The notes beneath the pieces were generated by a model that had not been told where the DNA came from, made no database searches, and worked only from the letters and a program-made list of their open reading frames with translations. The position numbers were made by a program, and so were the translations under genes. A stretch of DNA of 64,000 bases from Pyrrhosoma nymphula (taxonomy: Eukaryota > Arthropoda > Insecta > Odonata > Coenagrionidae), in contig OY754328.1 of the NCBI GenBank assembly GCA_963573305.1, forward strand, positions 47,607,822-47,671,821. Reading direction: 5' to 3'. The number at the start of each line of letters is the position of its first letter. Within the stretch, counting starts at the first letter, position 1. Positions 1-12,689 of this stretch are shown piece after piece.

Positions 1-640
1 CGAGACGTATGTTCTAGTTTTCAAATGACCAACAGAAAAACTAGCGAAAAAATGTGGTATTCTTTGAACGTAAATATGAGCTGGGCACTCTTTTACTCAA
101 TTACTATAAGTAAAAAATGAGTGTACTTCCGTTTTATAATTAAACTTCTTTAATAATCATTTGTATAAGTCATACCAACCTCAGCCTTAGATTCAATTTG
201 AGAGGCAAGGGTAGAGCTCCCTAAGCATGGAACTAGAGTGTGAATATGCAGTGAATTTCGAACAGCGCAAAACAAAACGAAATTTATACGTAACATTACA
301 GGCGATGTCGATCGGTGACCTCTCCACAATACTCGATTCGAAAATTGAAGCGTAATATTTTTAACATTTTGGATTCCACATAATTTTCTTGGCTTAGGTC
401 CTTTACATATGTCCTCGCTTTGCATTTCGATAAATGACGTAAACAATAACGAAATTAACATATTTTACACCAAATATGACTCAAGATGATGGATTCATTC
501 TCATTCCTCATAAACAATATTGCCACCCGCGCTGCATTCGTCATCAGCGTCTTCAATCTCAAAGTAAATATTTATACAGGATGACGATGTAATGTAAATG
601 AATAACAGAATACAAGATTGGAGCTAAGGGTTCCACAGTG
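1..640. other. No supported feature
   Basis: AT-rich; short frames only. I see nothing to annotate. Confidence 0.5.
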
Positions 641-649
641 GCTTGAAGA

Positions 650-1180
650 ACTGGATCCCATATTTTCAGGTTCAAGTGCGTATGTCAGCGTTAAGATGAC
701 AAACGTTTTCTCCTCCGTTACAGGAGACGTCTTTAGGTCGATTTGGAGATGTTGTTCATTGGATTGTAGCCGTATTATAATGCCACGTTAGTGGCGCCAA
801 AATACATGTTCAATTCAGTTCTCCATTTCCATTTGGTTTCGCAAAACTCAAAGGTGATCGCAAGGAAAGAAGATTATTATTACCCAAGAGTGATTCGCGA
901 GGCCATTGAAATTATGAAGAATCCAGAGAATTTCAACAGAGAGGATGGGTATTCACTGGCAACAACATAGAAAAGGATATTCAACTCCCTAACCAATGGA
1001 AACGCAGAACCGAATTGAGCATGTACCTATTTTAGCGCCACTAACTTGCCATTATAATCCCACTACGATCCAACGAGCAACATCTCCAGTTCGACCTGAA
1101 GACGCCTCCTGTAACGGAGGAGAACACGTTTGTCATCATAATGCTGACGCACGCAGTTGAACTTGAAAACATGGGATCCA
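650..1180 (+). mobile_element. Penelope-like element remnant with inverted terminal repeats
   Basis: Two arms of about 190 bp (about 650-840 and 990-1178) are inverted copies of each other at roughly 80% or better by eye. Between them, on the plus strand, a frame ending at the TAG at 968-970 reads YYYPRVIREAIEIMKNPENF then NREDGYSL. This resembles the C-terminal tail after the GIY-YIG endonuclease of Penelope-like proteins. Both arms carry a hammerhead-like motif, as expected for PLE terminal repeats (established for this class). Confidence 0.6.
1096..1134 (+). ncRNA. Degenerate hammerhead-ribozyme-like motif in PLE repeat
   Basis: CTGAAGA (1096-1102), a 5-bp stem CCTCC/GGAGG with a 6-nt loop (105-120 of kb 1), GAAC in place of GAAA, then AC-GTTT-GTC, which fits a two-pair stem III and a GUC cleavage triplet. 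The inverted left arm holds the mirror copy on the minus strand with CTAAAGA. One inserted base in the core suggests it is inactive. Confidence 0.4.
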
Positions 1181-1251
1181 GAACATAAGATTACATGATC
1201 CACGAGTTCGTGGCTCCATTGATGTAGTTCTTAGTGGGTGCTTATAAATCA

Positions 1252-1600
1252 TTACATTTTCTGGAAAATTGACGCCAAGGTTTTAGCTGGACGTTCATCA
1301 TTTACATATTCACCATTATTGGTAAACACCATCGCAACGCAAGACGGCCACCATTCCAACTCATCCGGGCAAAACCAAGGTTCATAACTGTGCAGTATAG
1401 GTATCGAGGAAGAATCGAAGAGGAATATTATTTGCACGATATGATCTTGAATCTCTTCATTAGTTTTTTTGCCATCTTCCGCGGGAACTCGTCCAAGGTG
1501 CACCGTTTTATCTATAAGGTAAGTTTTTTCACCTTTTGCCCTCAATAAGAAATCGTTCTTCCCATTCTCCTCATTAAAAACGATTACTCTAGTTCAGGGC
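1252..1600 (-). pseudogene. Orphan protein-like open frame, unrecognised
   Basis: The frame is open from about 1600 to a stop at 1252-1254, with no clear ATG at its head. It has a balanced, tryptophan- and cysteine-containing composition (VIVFNEENGKNDFLLRAKGE, later PWFCPDELEWWPSC, ending ASIFQKM). I do not recognise the family. It could be a terminal exon (AG at the upstream end, poor pyrimidine tract) or a mobile-element relic, since a Penelope-like fragment ends only about 70 bases away. Composition is the only support. Confidence 0.25.
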
Positions 1601-2124
1601 ACAATTACCCTTGATTACATCCATACTCTTGCCTAGCAGAAGTTTTCCAGGAGGCCATTTAAAGTACGCATTATCTATCGGATAAACAATATCGCTTCGT
1701 CACCGTAAAAGAGAAATCGCATATTTTATTTCTCCGATCGTCACACTCAACCCTGAAGTCATCGATGTCGCATTTAATCGCATAAAAATATTAAAAAGTC
1801 AAGGTGGGGTTACCCCCCAACCCTTGTTCTAATGGCTGCTTCATAAAAAAACGAGTCGCTCAAGATCTCATTGAATCTCATGCCTTTTCCTCATTATTTG
1901 CATACACTTCGCTTCCATAATTTTCAGTTATCACTATTCCACTTATCCAGTCAGATAATCCATAGAATTAAACGAGGTCGTAACATGATTGGCTTCTTTT
2001 TTAAATGAAAGACTCGAGCATTATTCTGTAGGTATCACGACATGTTTCACAACACTATGGCATAGCATTATGTTATGAAAGCTCAATTGAAGAATCGACG
2101 GCAACAGGTTAAAGTCGGGCATGG

Positions 2125-2243
2125 AGGAGTTAGGGCCGGTTGCACAATGTCTGGCTAGATGTCGCGGTTATATGGAAGAACGCCTCGTATCTAGCATAAC
2201 TAAGGCCGTAACCACTCACAGTGCAACCGGTTTTTTCGGGTGT
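2125..2243. repeat. Small inverted-repeat element (MITE-like)
   Basis: The ends GGCCGGTTGCAC and its near-complement GTGCAACCGGTT enclose about 115 bp. The outer arms pair over about 13 bp, and no target duplication is obvious. Confidence 0.35.
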
Positions 2244-3294
2244 GAAAGGATAAGGAAATAGAGGAATACACGGCAAGAGAGAAAAGGAATGAACACCAAG
2301 GGCAAATTTCCACATTAAAACTATTGACGTATTAGTCGTATATTCGTATCGTAAATTTTTCTTTTTGAGATTCTTTCACGACTACGAACCGCCAACCTGC
2401 GCGTAGTTGTTGAAAAATAACAGAACAAACTCTTATTGAGCTACTTGAGGGCCACCAACGGAACCAAAGGATGACGACATGCAGCCAATCAGATCGCAGA
2501 AACCAACGATGTTTTGTAATTTAAACCAATACGAGGTCAACGAAGACTGAAGTGCATGTCGGAACGCGCTCCCTAGGTACGTGGCGTAAGTCAATATCGC
2601 AAGTAACGAATGCAATGCCGGAGTAGCTCCCAGGCCACAGAACATCGGTCTTGAGTAGGTCTTTACTCTGTGGATGAGGGCTAATGAACGCCGAGAATTT
2701 ATTACTAAGGTCAATACCTGCCACCTTTTCCATTACTAGTTTAACCTATGGTTTACTCATACTAATCTATCGCTGTTCAGTCAATTTCTTTCCCAAGAAA
2801 CCATTCCAGGAGCAGTGTAAAATCTTTTTTGAGGCTTCCTACCGGTCATGGTAGGTTTACGTGGAAGAAGGAATACTTCTACTAAACTTTTACGGGCGCA
2901 AGCCTTTGTCTCCTTAGACGATTTAATTCTTCAGCTCGGCATACGTCCTTCCTCTCTTCATCCCGTCCATAAAGTCTATTCTCTTTCTTCCCCTTCCCCG
3001 CTTCCACAACATCAGCACCCCTTCATCTCTCATTACCTGCCCCCAGGGACGAACCCAGGGTGGGGGGGAATAAAGGGGATACATCCTCCCTCAAACTTTT
3101 GGGTTTTACGAAACAATTTTAACAGCTACATGTCGTCCTAAAAACGTCTTTGTCTGTTACATTTTGCTGCATTTTTAAAGGTTTATTTTAGGATGACTAA
3201 AAATTGTAGTTTATAATTTATATATATATGAATATACATGCCTATAAAAATAAAGGGAAATAAATATAAAAGTATATGCTGGCAACAAGGCGTT

Positions 3295-3420
3295 GAGGTT
3301 GGGGAAGGACAGAAAGGTAAATCAGTGGACACTCACTGGCAGATGATCCATGGCGATACAGATGGTGTCCACTGCTTAAGGTAGCTTTCGGGCTGAGGAC
3401 CCTTCTTCAGCTGGAGGTAT
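3295..3420. repeat. Foldback-like repeat carrying a hammerhead motif
   Basis: The segment includes inverted pieces AGTGGACACTCACTGG and GGTGTCCACTG and the hammerhead-like core described separately. No coding capacity is seen. Confidence 0.35.
3378..3410 (-). ncRNA. Hammerhead ribozyme-like core
   Basis: On the minus strand: CTGAAGA (3410-3404), stem II GGGT/GCCC with loop CCTCA (four pairs, one wobble), GAAA (3389-3386), then a minimal stem III AG/CU with loop CTAC and the triplet CUU. All core positions fit CUGANGA...GAAA...UH. Stem I is not convincing, so activity is doubtful; minimal hammerheads of this kind are known from Penelope-like elements. Confidence 0.5.
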
Positions 3421-5108
3421 AGTTAATATTTTGCGACAACAAAAAATCAACAAACCTCTTTTCATAAAGCTGAAATAACTTATGAGTATCCATTTTTTTA
3501 CAAACGCCTTCTTTTAATTCAACATGTTTCACATGCAATCACATTAACCATCTATTTACAGCAGTAGAAAAATATCTAATTGTGAAATTTTCAATTATTC
3601 TGAAAGCTTACTCTTGAGGTCTTCTCATTGATCCCCAAAAATTCAACGAGTATATATCATGTGAAAACGGCCACATTTTATGTAAAAATAATGAGTGGTA
3701 CTACATAACCCCTGCAGTACTTAAAGATATTCTCCATGTTGTAGATGTAATTAAGTCTGCTCTACAGCCAGTTAGTGAGCTTTCAGAGGAGGCCCACGAG
3801 TCCAAAAACAAAGATTTACGAAAATGCCGCGAGAATCACGCTCGAAACATTTCAAGACTCCACACCAATAGATGCTCCCCGGATACTGATTTTGACCTCT
3901 GATCCTTTGATCAGTGCTACACTTTACAAATACCGTGGAATATAGCATCGCAACTTTACCCGTTGAGGTTTTCATCTCAGAGTTGAGGTAGGTAGAAGTC
4001 CGAAGACGAAGGCGGAAGTCCAAGGACTACAAGCGCTCTTTGGCGTTTGAAGGCCCTCCGGTTTCCAAACCGCTACCAGCACCAGAAAAAGCTCTGCAAC
4101 TCTATCCAACTGAGATTTATATCTCATAAGAATGCGCTTGAAAGTAGCTCCATTAACACAAGGTGACGTTTGCACAGGTAAAGGAGGAATTTTGAAGGGA
4201 AAAATGTGAGCAATGGAACACATCAATGAGGCGTAGGATGAATTCCAGTTGAGCAGCAAATTCTTCACACCAGTGGGTGCGTGATGATTATAGCCATGCA
4301 GGCAGCAAACTTTAATAGCAATAGCAAAGATCACGTACTAGTTTAGCATAAAAAAATTAAGCACGTTACATATGAACAACTACAAACATTTATCCAACGT
4401 AATGATGGTAATTATTGTGAATATCAAGTGAATAGTAAATTCTATTGAGCAGCATCGATAACAGAATAATGCAGGCGGGTCTGTTACTCGTATCCAAGTA
4501 CTCAGCAACCCTAGGAAGCCATTGGAAGCCAATAATTGGAAGCCATTCTTGGCTCGTCGTCTAGTTTCCAGCGGGTCGGATCACAGGAGTTTACGCAACA
4601 CCAACAACTAGGAAAACCTTGGCACCGGCCACATTCCGGTTGTTGTATGGGTAAGCAAAACCAAAATATTATGCCTCAAAATACTGTAGCTAATATCGCC
4701 GAAAAAGAATGCCGAAAGCTGATTTTTCCAGTATAAATCTCATAATAAATACACAATAATACTGAAAATAAGAGGGGTAGTTTTCCAGTCTGGGTTCGAG
4801 TGAGATAAACATAGAGAAATCCAATTCAGCATTATTTATTTGTGAAACATTTTTTCCACCTAAAATGTCCAATAAAAAATGTTATTTATACCAATTTCCC
4901 TGCTGTATATGGCTTACCGGTCTTTCCTCCACCCCGCGTGCTATCGCGTGACAAAAAAAGTGCGTGCTATTTTAGGTTATTCGACCTCTGCCGTGAGACA
5001 GTAGAGTTCGCTGACATTTCATGGTACTTCCGTCATTAATAAGAGAAGTGGATAAGGAGAGGCATCAAAAGACGAAATATAAATTCCTTTAAATTAAAAC
5101 AAATTTTC

Positions 5109-5288
5109 AGTAAAAGCAAAGGAATGTTGACTTCTATGTAAACACTTCGGTCATCCAGGTGACCTTCGACAGGGAGAGTTAAAATCTCGTAAACACGTGC
5201 GTGTCTACAAGATTTTAACTCTCCCTCCCGATGGTCACCTAGATGACCGAAATGGTTGCATAGGAGTCAAAACAACTTTGCTTTTATT
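5109..5288. repeat. Foldback element, about 90-bp arms
   Basis: The left arm (about 5109-5200) and right arm (about 5202-5288) are inverted copies. They share the block GGGAGAGTTAAAATCT and its complement, and GGTCATC-AGGTGACC-type ends, with scattered mismatches and almost no loop. Confidence 0.65.
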
Positions 5289-5639
5289 TCCTCAAACGTC
5301 ACAGATATGGTTTCTGAGACTCGAATGAGAATGACCATAAATTGGATGTTTTAGAGATGTAGGCTACGAAAAGGACGGATATGGTAAGTAGGAATGAGAA
5401 GGAGACGAGTCAAGAGCTGTCCAATTTCAATCCAACGTCCCAGTCGTGGTAGGCGGACTACGAGCTGAGAAGTGGATTGCTTATGAAGGTGTAGTTGAAT
5501 GGGAATTTGAACCTTGAGATTGCTACGTTAACTGTGAAGGCCCATCAGGGACCATGAAAAAGTCGACAAACTCGGGTCTGGTGAAGCCATCACAGGGCTA
5601 ATAACCTTAGAATTAATAAGTATCCACCCGCAAGAAAAA

Positions 5640-6950
5640 TACTCATCAAAATCCTCGGAAAACGGACTGATATTTTGGGAAGGCATAAGCAAAAAAAGAA
5701 GGAAGGAATACGATACGTAATTTGGAACATTAAGACACTTAATATAAAAGGGGAAGAAATTGTAGAAGAGATTGAAAGATACGGAATGAAAATCTTCGGT
5801 GTGAGTGAGACTAAAAAGAAAGGGAAATGAGAGAAGAGACTGACATATGGATACATTTAAGGTTTTCAGGGATTATAACGGGAAAAGTGAATAAAAGAGT
5901 GGGCATACTTCAGTCACGGCAAATGGAGGAAAATGTTCATAGGCAATAGAAATTCACAATGGTATCGAATCTAACAAGGATATTGTCACTGACAGACAAA
6001 ATAGAAAAAAATTCTGACCATAATACGAGTGTATGCACCTACAGAAAAAGGTGTTTTAGAAAAAGAGAACTGCGATAAAGAGATGTAAGAAATATGGAAT
6101 AGCTACAAGTACGGGAGATTTGAACGCTCGGATTGGGAAAAAAACATTAAATAGGACCTAGAACAAATGTGATTCTTCAGAGGAGAAAAAATTACAAAAA
6201 ACGAGAATGAAAAAGAATAATTGACTTCTGTCTAGAGCAGGGGTCTCCAAACTACGGCCCGCGGGCCGGATATGGCCCGCGAGGCCTTTTCATCAGGCCC
6301 TTGGAGACCATTTTGTCTACGGAAAAAAATACGGAAATTTACGTGTTACCTGCCAAGATCAGCCGCCGCATACGAGTACGTTATGTTTTTACCGAATTAA
6401 AATAGAGGCGCGCAGTAGTGCGTTATGTTTTCCAACCAATCACTACATTGCAAAACCTTATTCGTTACTTATTATGAATAAAATACTATAAAATAAATAA
6501 TTAAAAGCAACATCCATATTTTGATTCGTTTTTATTTGGACCCCGAGCGTGTAGTTGGCCCCCGAACTGCTGTTTGATGGTTAATGCGGCCCTCGGGCTG
6601 AAAGGTTTGGAGACCCCTGGTCTAGAGAATGGTATTATGATTATAAGCAGCTTTTTCAAACAAAAAATAATCCATCAAGTCACCTATCAAGGAGATATAA
6701 GAGATCCAAAGTGCATTTATGCCCTTTGCATTTCTTCATTAGAAATTATCATATGACAATCACTAGAGAAATGCAATACGATATACTGGACGTAATGGTG
6801 ATTAGAGGAGCGGAAATGGGAACAGATAATCACCTATTGGTTAAAAAGTATCGGAAAACAAACGAAACCCGAAATAAAAGAAAATCCCAGATCTCCCGAG
6901 AAGAGAGAAATCCCTTAATCATCCAATCAATGCGGTATCTTCTTGGCTAA
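5640..6950 (+). mobile_element. LINE endonuclease (EEP) domain fragment, interrupted
   Basis: The plus strand reads GIRYVIWNIKTL, EEIVEEIERYGMKIFGVSET and later TIIRVYAPTEKGV. After an inserted MITE it resumes with FFKQKIIHQVTYQGDIRDPK and VIRGAEMGTDNHLLVKKYRK. This matches the apurinic-endonuclease-like domain at the front of non-LTR ORF2 proteins (RTE/CR1-type wording). Several stops and frameshifts make it a dead copy. The hAT MITE at 6238-6619 splits the domain. Confidence 0.7.
6238..6619. mobile_element. hAT-type MITE with perfect 8-bp target duplication
   Basis: 382 bp. The left end is CAGGGGTCTCCAAACT and the right end is the inverse of CAGGGGTCTCCAAACC. It is flanked by identical GTCTAGAG at 6230-6237 and 6620-6627. 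GC-rich near the left end (CGGCCCGCGGGCC). No transposase, so non-autonomous. The CAGGGGT termini and 8-bp duplication are classic hAT features. Confidence 0.9.
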
Positions 6951-6959
6951 ACTACTATA

Positions 6960-9900
6960 AAAACACCTGTGTTCGATGAAACACGATACAAATAAAATTA
7001 CAGAATTTTGGTCTAATTTTCAAGTCACACGTCTATCCGCGTAAATAAATCAGTAACGAGGATCTCATCTGCCGAAGCATTACTCATTTTCAATATATGG
7101 TCCAGGTATTAGAATAATTCCCACGAAATTTTGCTTCTCCTTTAATCCGAACCAACTTCCTCACCGTTGAAGTTACAAGTATAGCTTTGGGCATTCGTTC
7201 AACAAAGAAGAAGAGATTGAACTTAGTCCTTTTAATATTTCTCACGGACGCTTCAAAATCTTTAATTAAATTCGGCGTAAGTTTTTTTAGTTAATTCAGG
7301 GTTAGTTTTTTCTACGGATCCTACTTAAGTGGAAACATTTCGGATATTCGATTCGAAGCCCTCCATTCGATCTGACGTCAAAATAGAGAGGATAACAACA
7401 TCAAATCGGCGAATAGTCAGGTAGAACTGAACAGTCAGTGGGAAAACGGCATTTCGCAAAATTTTATCCTTGAAAGAATAAGGGAACACAATTCTTATGT
7501 TAGAAACACCGTTTCAAGTTTCAACGGCGAATGGAATAATTACCTAGGAAAGCAGGGGGGGAAGGAGTGGGATGGGGAACGAGGCGTTCAAATATACAGA
7601 GCCCAAGTGAGGCAACAGAGAGCGCATAAGGCGCTGTGATCGTGTCCTTGGGTGCGGAAGGACTACATCCCCTTGGAGCTAATTGAATCTCCATATTTAT
7701 TCAGAGGTTGCTCACATCTTGCGTCTCCAGGAGTCAGCGTTCTTAAAGGATCAAACGCAGGCCGGCAGGCAGCCCTTTCCATTGTGTCTTCTAAAAATCA
7801 AGGACGTGCGTTACTCCCGAGAGTAAAAGCTACCGCACACAATCGAAACACGCCTATCCATTTTTTTCACTGGAAAATAAACATTCACCTGGGAGTACAA
7901 GCTTGAGATTGGGTTGGTGTGGTAGCTCTAGGTTTAGGAGCAGCGAAACATGGTGGCAGTTGCGAAGAATACCGTTTTCAATGGAAGCGCGTAATTGTCA
8001 ACAAGCAATCTCAGCACGGAGACGTATGGCAGTCTCCGCGAGTGACTACCAGGTTTCCCAAGGTTGCAAACCTTTGTTGCCAACTACGAAATCCTCCATC
8101 TATTTTTCTTATGAACTGTAGTACTTTTTTGCTCAAATTCCAACACTTTAAATGGACTTTTCTAATGGGTTGCGAGCACTATTAGCTGTTTTAATGAAGA
8201 TTTGTGTAGGTCGTTAACATTGTGGTGTAACATACTGATGTATTCCTGCTTTCTCAGGTTAAGTGCTATAATGTTGGTGGCGTTGCCTGCAGTATGCTAT
8301 CATCTACCCCCTTTATCAACCCCTTCCATTCCTTGTCCCAAAATGGTATAACAAACTACCGCATGTTTTAAATGGTCACCAAATTACAGTCACTCTCCGA
8401 AGGAAAGTTAAAGTTGGGCTTTTCTCAGCCGAGAGCCTAGAACTATTCTTGAGATAAGTTTGTTTTCTTTGTAATGTTAATTAACCCTAAAATTTTAAAT
8501 ATTACTTAATTTATTGCACTAATGCGATTATGGTTACTTCCATTCAGGAATGCCTTCGTGGGTGCCTTAAGCTCACGTTGTAATTTTATTAATTTTTAAT
8601 GCACATTGATAATTGTATGAGAATAATAATCAACACTGAACTATTAAGTAGATCATCTCAGAATAAACATTCATTTAGCAATAACAGAGTTTTTTTTTGT
8701 TCTCAGACGGGTATGACCATATCGCAACGGCTACGCTTCATTCTTGGATAAACACAACATCCACGACCGCGGTGGGATTCAAACATGCGACCACCAGCAG
8801 CCATGAGCAACAATATGTAAAGAACTAAATAATATATTTTCTAAATGACTGAACCAAGAGTAGGCAGTTTTCCACAAATTATATTTATTTACGAATAGTT
8901 TCCACAGTGAAAGATCTTTTGGTATTCTTTAAGATAAATTAGCATGAAGAGTTGGTTCTCGGGTTTCCTACCGGGTGTAGTAGTGTAGATCGCTTCGATA
9001 GTGTAGTCTGCTTACTTATTCAGGGTTCATATTTTTATATTTCATTCTTCGCACTGAAAACTATGACAGGGAATGCAATCAACATGGGTGCTGATTTATG
9101 ATTAAAGAAGAGAGTAGATACTGTCTAGAAGCACGAAAGTGAAGCCTGTTGTTTGCGAAAACAGATTCACCCAACATGGAAATCGCGCGAATGCAGTGAT
9201 GTTTCGGAAATTATTTCTATTTTGCATTAAACGAGATAAATCATCACATACCAAGACATGAATTCCGCTACTATTACCAATGTTTTCGGCGAAATAATAG
9301 CACAACTGATTCAGCAAAGCCATTCAATGTGGGATATTGCGCATATTAATGTCTTCTATATACATTACCCTGTGCTATCTTCCCGTTTGGGTGCATCTAT
9401 TTATTTATATAATTTATTGTTCAGTGGTAGGTGCAGGATGAAGACAGGAAAATGGCTGTCAATGAGATATGTCGATGGAAATAGCGGAGCTAGTACCATC
9501 TTTGTATTTTGATAATAAAAATCCACAGGGTGCACAATAAGTCTCGAAAATTCACAAAAAAGACACTCAATAATAATAAAGGTCGTTTAACAATTCTTGC
9601 GATTTAGGCCAAGCAGCTTAAGGAAAAACAATCGCGTAAGGTCAGAAAAGTCGCTCTTCGACAAAATATCACTACGTCCAAAGACTTTTGCTTTGGGAAT
9701 ACATTAAATTCTATGGAAAGCTGTAGACGTAGATGATATGAAGAAAAACCTAATAGAATTAAACAGTCGAAAGACTTTTTAAATGCTCTCGAACCTCTAT
9801 GTCTCACCTGCGGCCAAATGAAAAAGTTTTATTTAATACTTTAACGGTATTCAGCCAACGTCGTTCAGAATGAAATGCCCATGTAGACCACACAAAATCC

Positions 9901-11940
9901 TTAAATTGAAATTCTTGGCCTTTAATATGAGCGTAGGGATATTTCAAGGTAAGATAAATTTAAATTTTCAAATTAAATTTTACCGAAAAAATATCCTTTT
10001 TGCCTAGATGACCCTCAGGATGTTATACATGCACTAATAAATCGCAGACTTTTGCTGGTATCTTTCTGTTGCAAACATATACACCATACAATCTCATTTT
10101 TTCGTCAATTGCTGGTTCTCACCGACTTACTTCTTCATTAAATTAGTAAAAACGCGATGACCTTTTCAATTCATTTTAATTGGAATCTTATTATGATCTA
10201 TGGGCCAGTTTCCTTTCGTTTGATAAAAAACCATCAGGTTCACATCTATGCATAAGAAAACAAAAGCTAAAATTTCCGCGATTCGAGTAGACATATCTAT
10301 TTCCAATTTGAAATAATTTATCTTTAGAACGTCATTTTACAATAAGAAAATCGCAATTGTAGAAAAAATGCCACGGGTGTTGCATAGTATTAACAGACGG
10401 AGATATTTAATATATCCTTATTGCGTCGCGTTAACTTTGAAACCGAAAGGAGTCAAAGATTTACGCGGAATTTCCATAGTTTAGGCAGCCTTGGGTCATC
10501 TTTGAAACGCTCATCGTCCAGTTCTGTCGGCATCGTAATATTCCGCGATTCCAACTCCAATCTTCTTAGATTTTACGCTAAGGCTTGCTCTCTCTCAATT
10601 TATGCGAAAGAGAAGACGATACAACAACTTCATTAAAACGGTACAATGACCTTGCATTCACGTCGAGACGTCATCAACCACTTTTCTGTCCCGAGCACTG
10701 GCAGACATCGCCGGTAGGATAAGTGAACGTCTTCCTGAAGTTGAGCAACGGGGGAATTATGGGTCACTTCCAAGAATCTGAACTGGCGCTCCTTGAATGT
10801 ATTGAAGGAAGGAATCCGAGACTTACGAATTAGACGGTGCTAAGTTTCTGAAATAACAGAACAGTTCCGCAAACGAATGCATTGTAGGTCACTCCATTGC
10901 TGATCCACGGACACGGAGCATACTCCCGCTTCTCTGCACCCTTTATTGTTGCCGGTACATGACAACTATTAGAAATCATATATAAGTTAGTTAGAGCGAG
11001 GCATTATTACGCATAAAATTCAATGAGCTTGGTCTCACTGGAATGAAAACGATTTCATCTTTCTTGTAAAACCAAAGTATCAGCCACTTACTTGCGTAAC
11101 TTTCCGCCAAAAATATCAAAGCTGTTTTCCACGGGATTTGGTTAGGCTGCGCAATTTGGAGAGATGCTTTAAAAAAAAGAGTAAGTTTTGACACACAGAT
11201 CGATTCAGAAACGTAACTTTGAAGTTTTTTATTATTAAAAAAAATATATCTATTGCTCACCGTAATACGTTTTATAAAAACGAAAACATATCTACGGTAG
11301 TGGATATTTTTTTCAGCGTAGGGCGTTAGACTAATAAGTCACTGTAAAGCCATATGCATACATATATTTAATGAAATTCGTTGTTTCTGGCACAACTTAG
11401 TGAAAAATTCATGGCCAAAAATAAAAAAACCTATACACATATTTTCACGGATTAGTTTAACGCACAAATGGTTTTGTCACATCATCAGGTGGTTCGGTCG
11501 TGTATTAATCAGTTACAATATGCCTACATATTTATTTTTGCATGCATATATAGTTAATTAGTGAGAAGTTCAGTCACATAAAACATTTCGCATCGCTAAA
11601 CGGTATATCTATAGTTACTTCATGCATTTTACTACAGTTCAAAATTTAAAATAAAAATCGAATCTGGTCTCTATTATGAATAGAGAGAAATCTCGCTCAA
11701 ACTATCTTAAACCTCGGAGTTAACTCCCAAGTTCGTGAAAATCGTAAAAACTTTGGGAAGGACAAAAAAACATTAGTTATTTGGCGAGGTGACCGACAGC
11801 TGAGATTATTCACATTATCGAGGAAAGGTTGGTGAGAGATAAGATTAGGCAAGAAATAGATGAAGGCCCGAAAGAAACACCTCGTCGGCATTGGGGTGCA
11901 ATATTCCATTCGACGGACGCGGACGCAGTCCCAAATCCCA
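6960..11940. other. No supported gene
   Basis: AT-rich sequence with short unrelated frames. A B-box-like GTTTGAATCCCACC on the minus strand near 8775 may be a SINE relic. Confidence 0.5.
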
Positions 11941-11969
11941 CAGTGGTCCCAAATCGAAAAAAGCTGGCC
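11941..11969 (-). repeat. Dispersed repeat, exact partner at 16250-16278
   Basis: 29 bp identical in inverted orientation to 16250-16278 (core GCCAGCTTTTTTCGATTTGG on the other strand), with weaker similarity for about 50 bp on one side. A copy of an unnamed repeat. Confidence 0.5.
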
Positions 11970-12029
11970 ACAATTAATACCGCTGTTATTTTTCCATACT
12001 TACTATATTCAAACGTAGTTCTCAAAGGT

Positions 12030-12400
12030 TTTCGATCCGCTGAATCCGAAATTTGACGTTTATTTTGCGGTATATTTGATATTTTTGTTTTTACAAGACC
12101 AATTATTTTAACAATAAAATGTAACAAATTTAAAATAACTTTATTGGTTGTTCCGCATGTTTTTATATCCGTATAATCCAAATGCGATGTTATTTCTACT
12201 GTATCTGTGATTTTTATTGTTTTTGCTTGATAGTTGTTTAAACAATTTATTGTAACTAATTAAAATTGAACAGCTATCGTGGTTCCTATGTATTTTATAT
12301 CCACAGAATCCGAATATGAAGTTATTTTTAATGTTCACTGAATGTTATTGTTTTTACGATAAATTGTTTAAACAATTAAAAAACACACTAGTGGCCATTG
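12030..12400. repeat. Degenerate tandem repeat, unit about 135 bp, three units
   Basis: Units starting near 12030, 12163 and 12298 share the order ATCCG..AATCCGAA, TTATTT, TTATTGTTTTTAC and, in the last two, TTGTTTAAACAATT. Divergence is substantial. AT-rich satellite-like array. Confidence 0.45.
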
Positions 12401-12499
12401 TCATCGTATGCATACGGAAATCCGATAACTAATATTCTGTTCTACACTGTAAGATTTGAAAAATAAATCACTTCATATAGTAAACACTTCATTCAAATT

Positions 12500-12560
12500 A
12501 TAGGCGAGATTCGGACCCGCGGCCTTCATTAGAGCCATTTCGTATGTTAAATACCAGGAT
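12500..12560 (-). repeat. tRNA-derived SINE-like fragment
   Basis: The minus strand carries GGGTCCGAATCTCGCC, close to a pol III B box with a T-arm, preceded by a degenerate A-box region. Too altered to be a tRNA gene. Confidence 0.35.
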
Positions 12561-12689
12561 TGGAAACTAATATATATGTGCACCAACTTTGGCACTAAAT
12601 ATTTCATCAGTTTCATTATTTAACTTGGTATCATTATTATATATAGCAATAAGAAAATAAAGAAGTTATTTCCATAGTTGTGTTATTAA

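Larger units (their letters stand above)
1610..5100. other. Mostly unannotated, minor repeats
   Basis: Apart from the small repeats at 2125 and 3295, I find no gene. Short frames at 2433-2733, 3772-4334 and 4536-5039 lack splice or homology support. Confidence 0.5.

Noticed and set aside
2433..2733. Overlapping minus-strand frames of 70-93 codons
   Set aside because: Two frames overlap with similar length; neither shows a recognisable domain or codon pattern.
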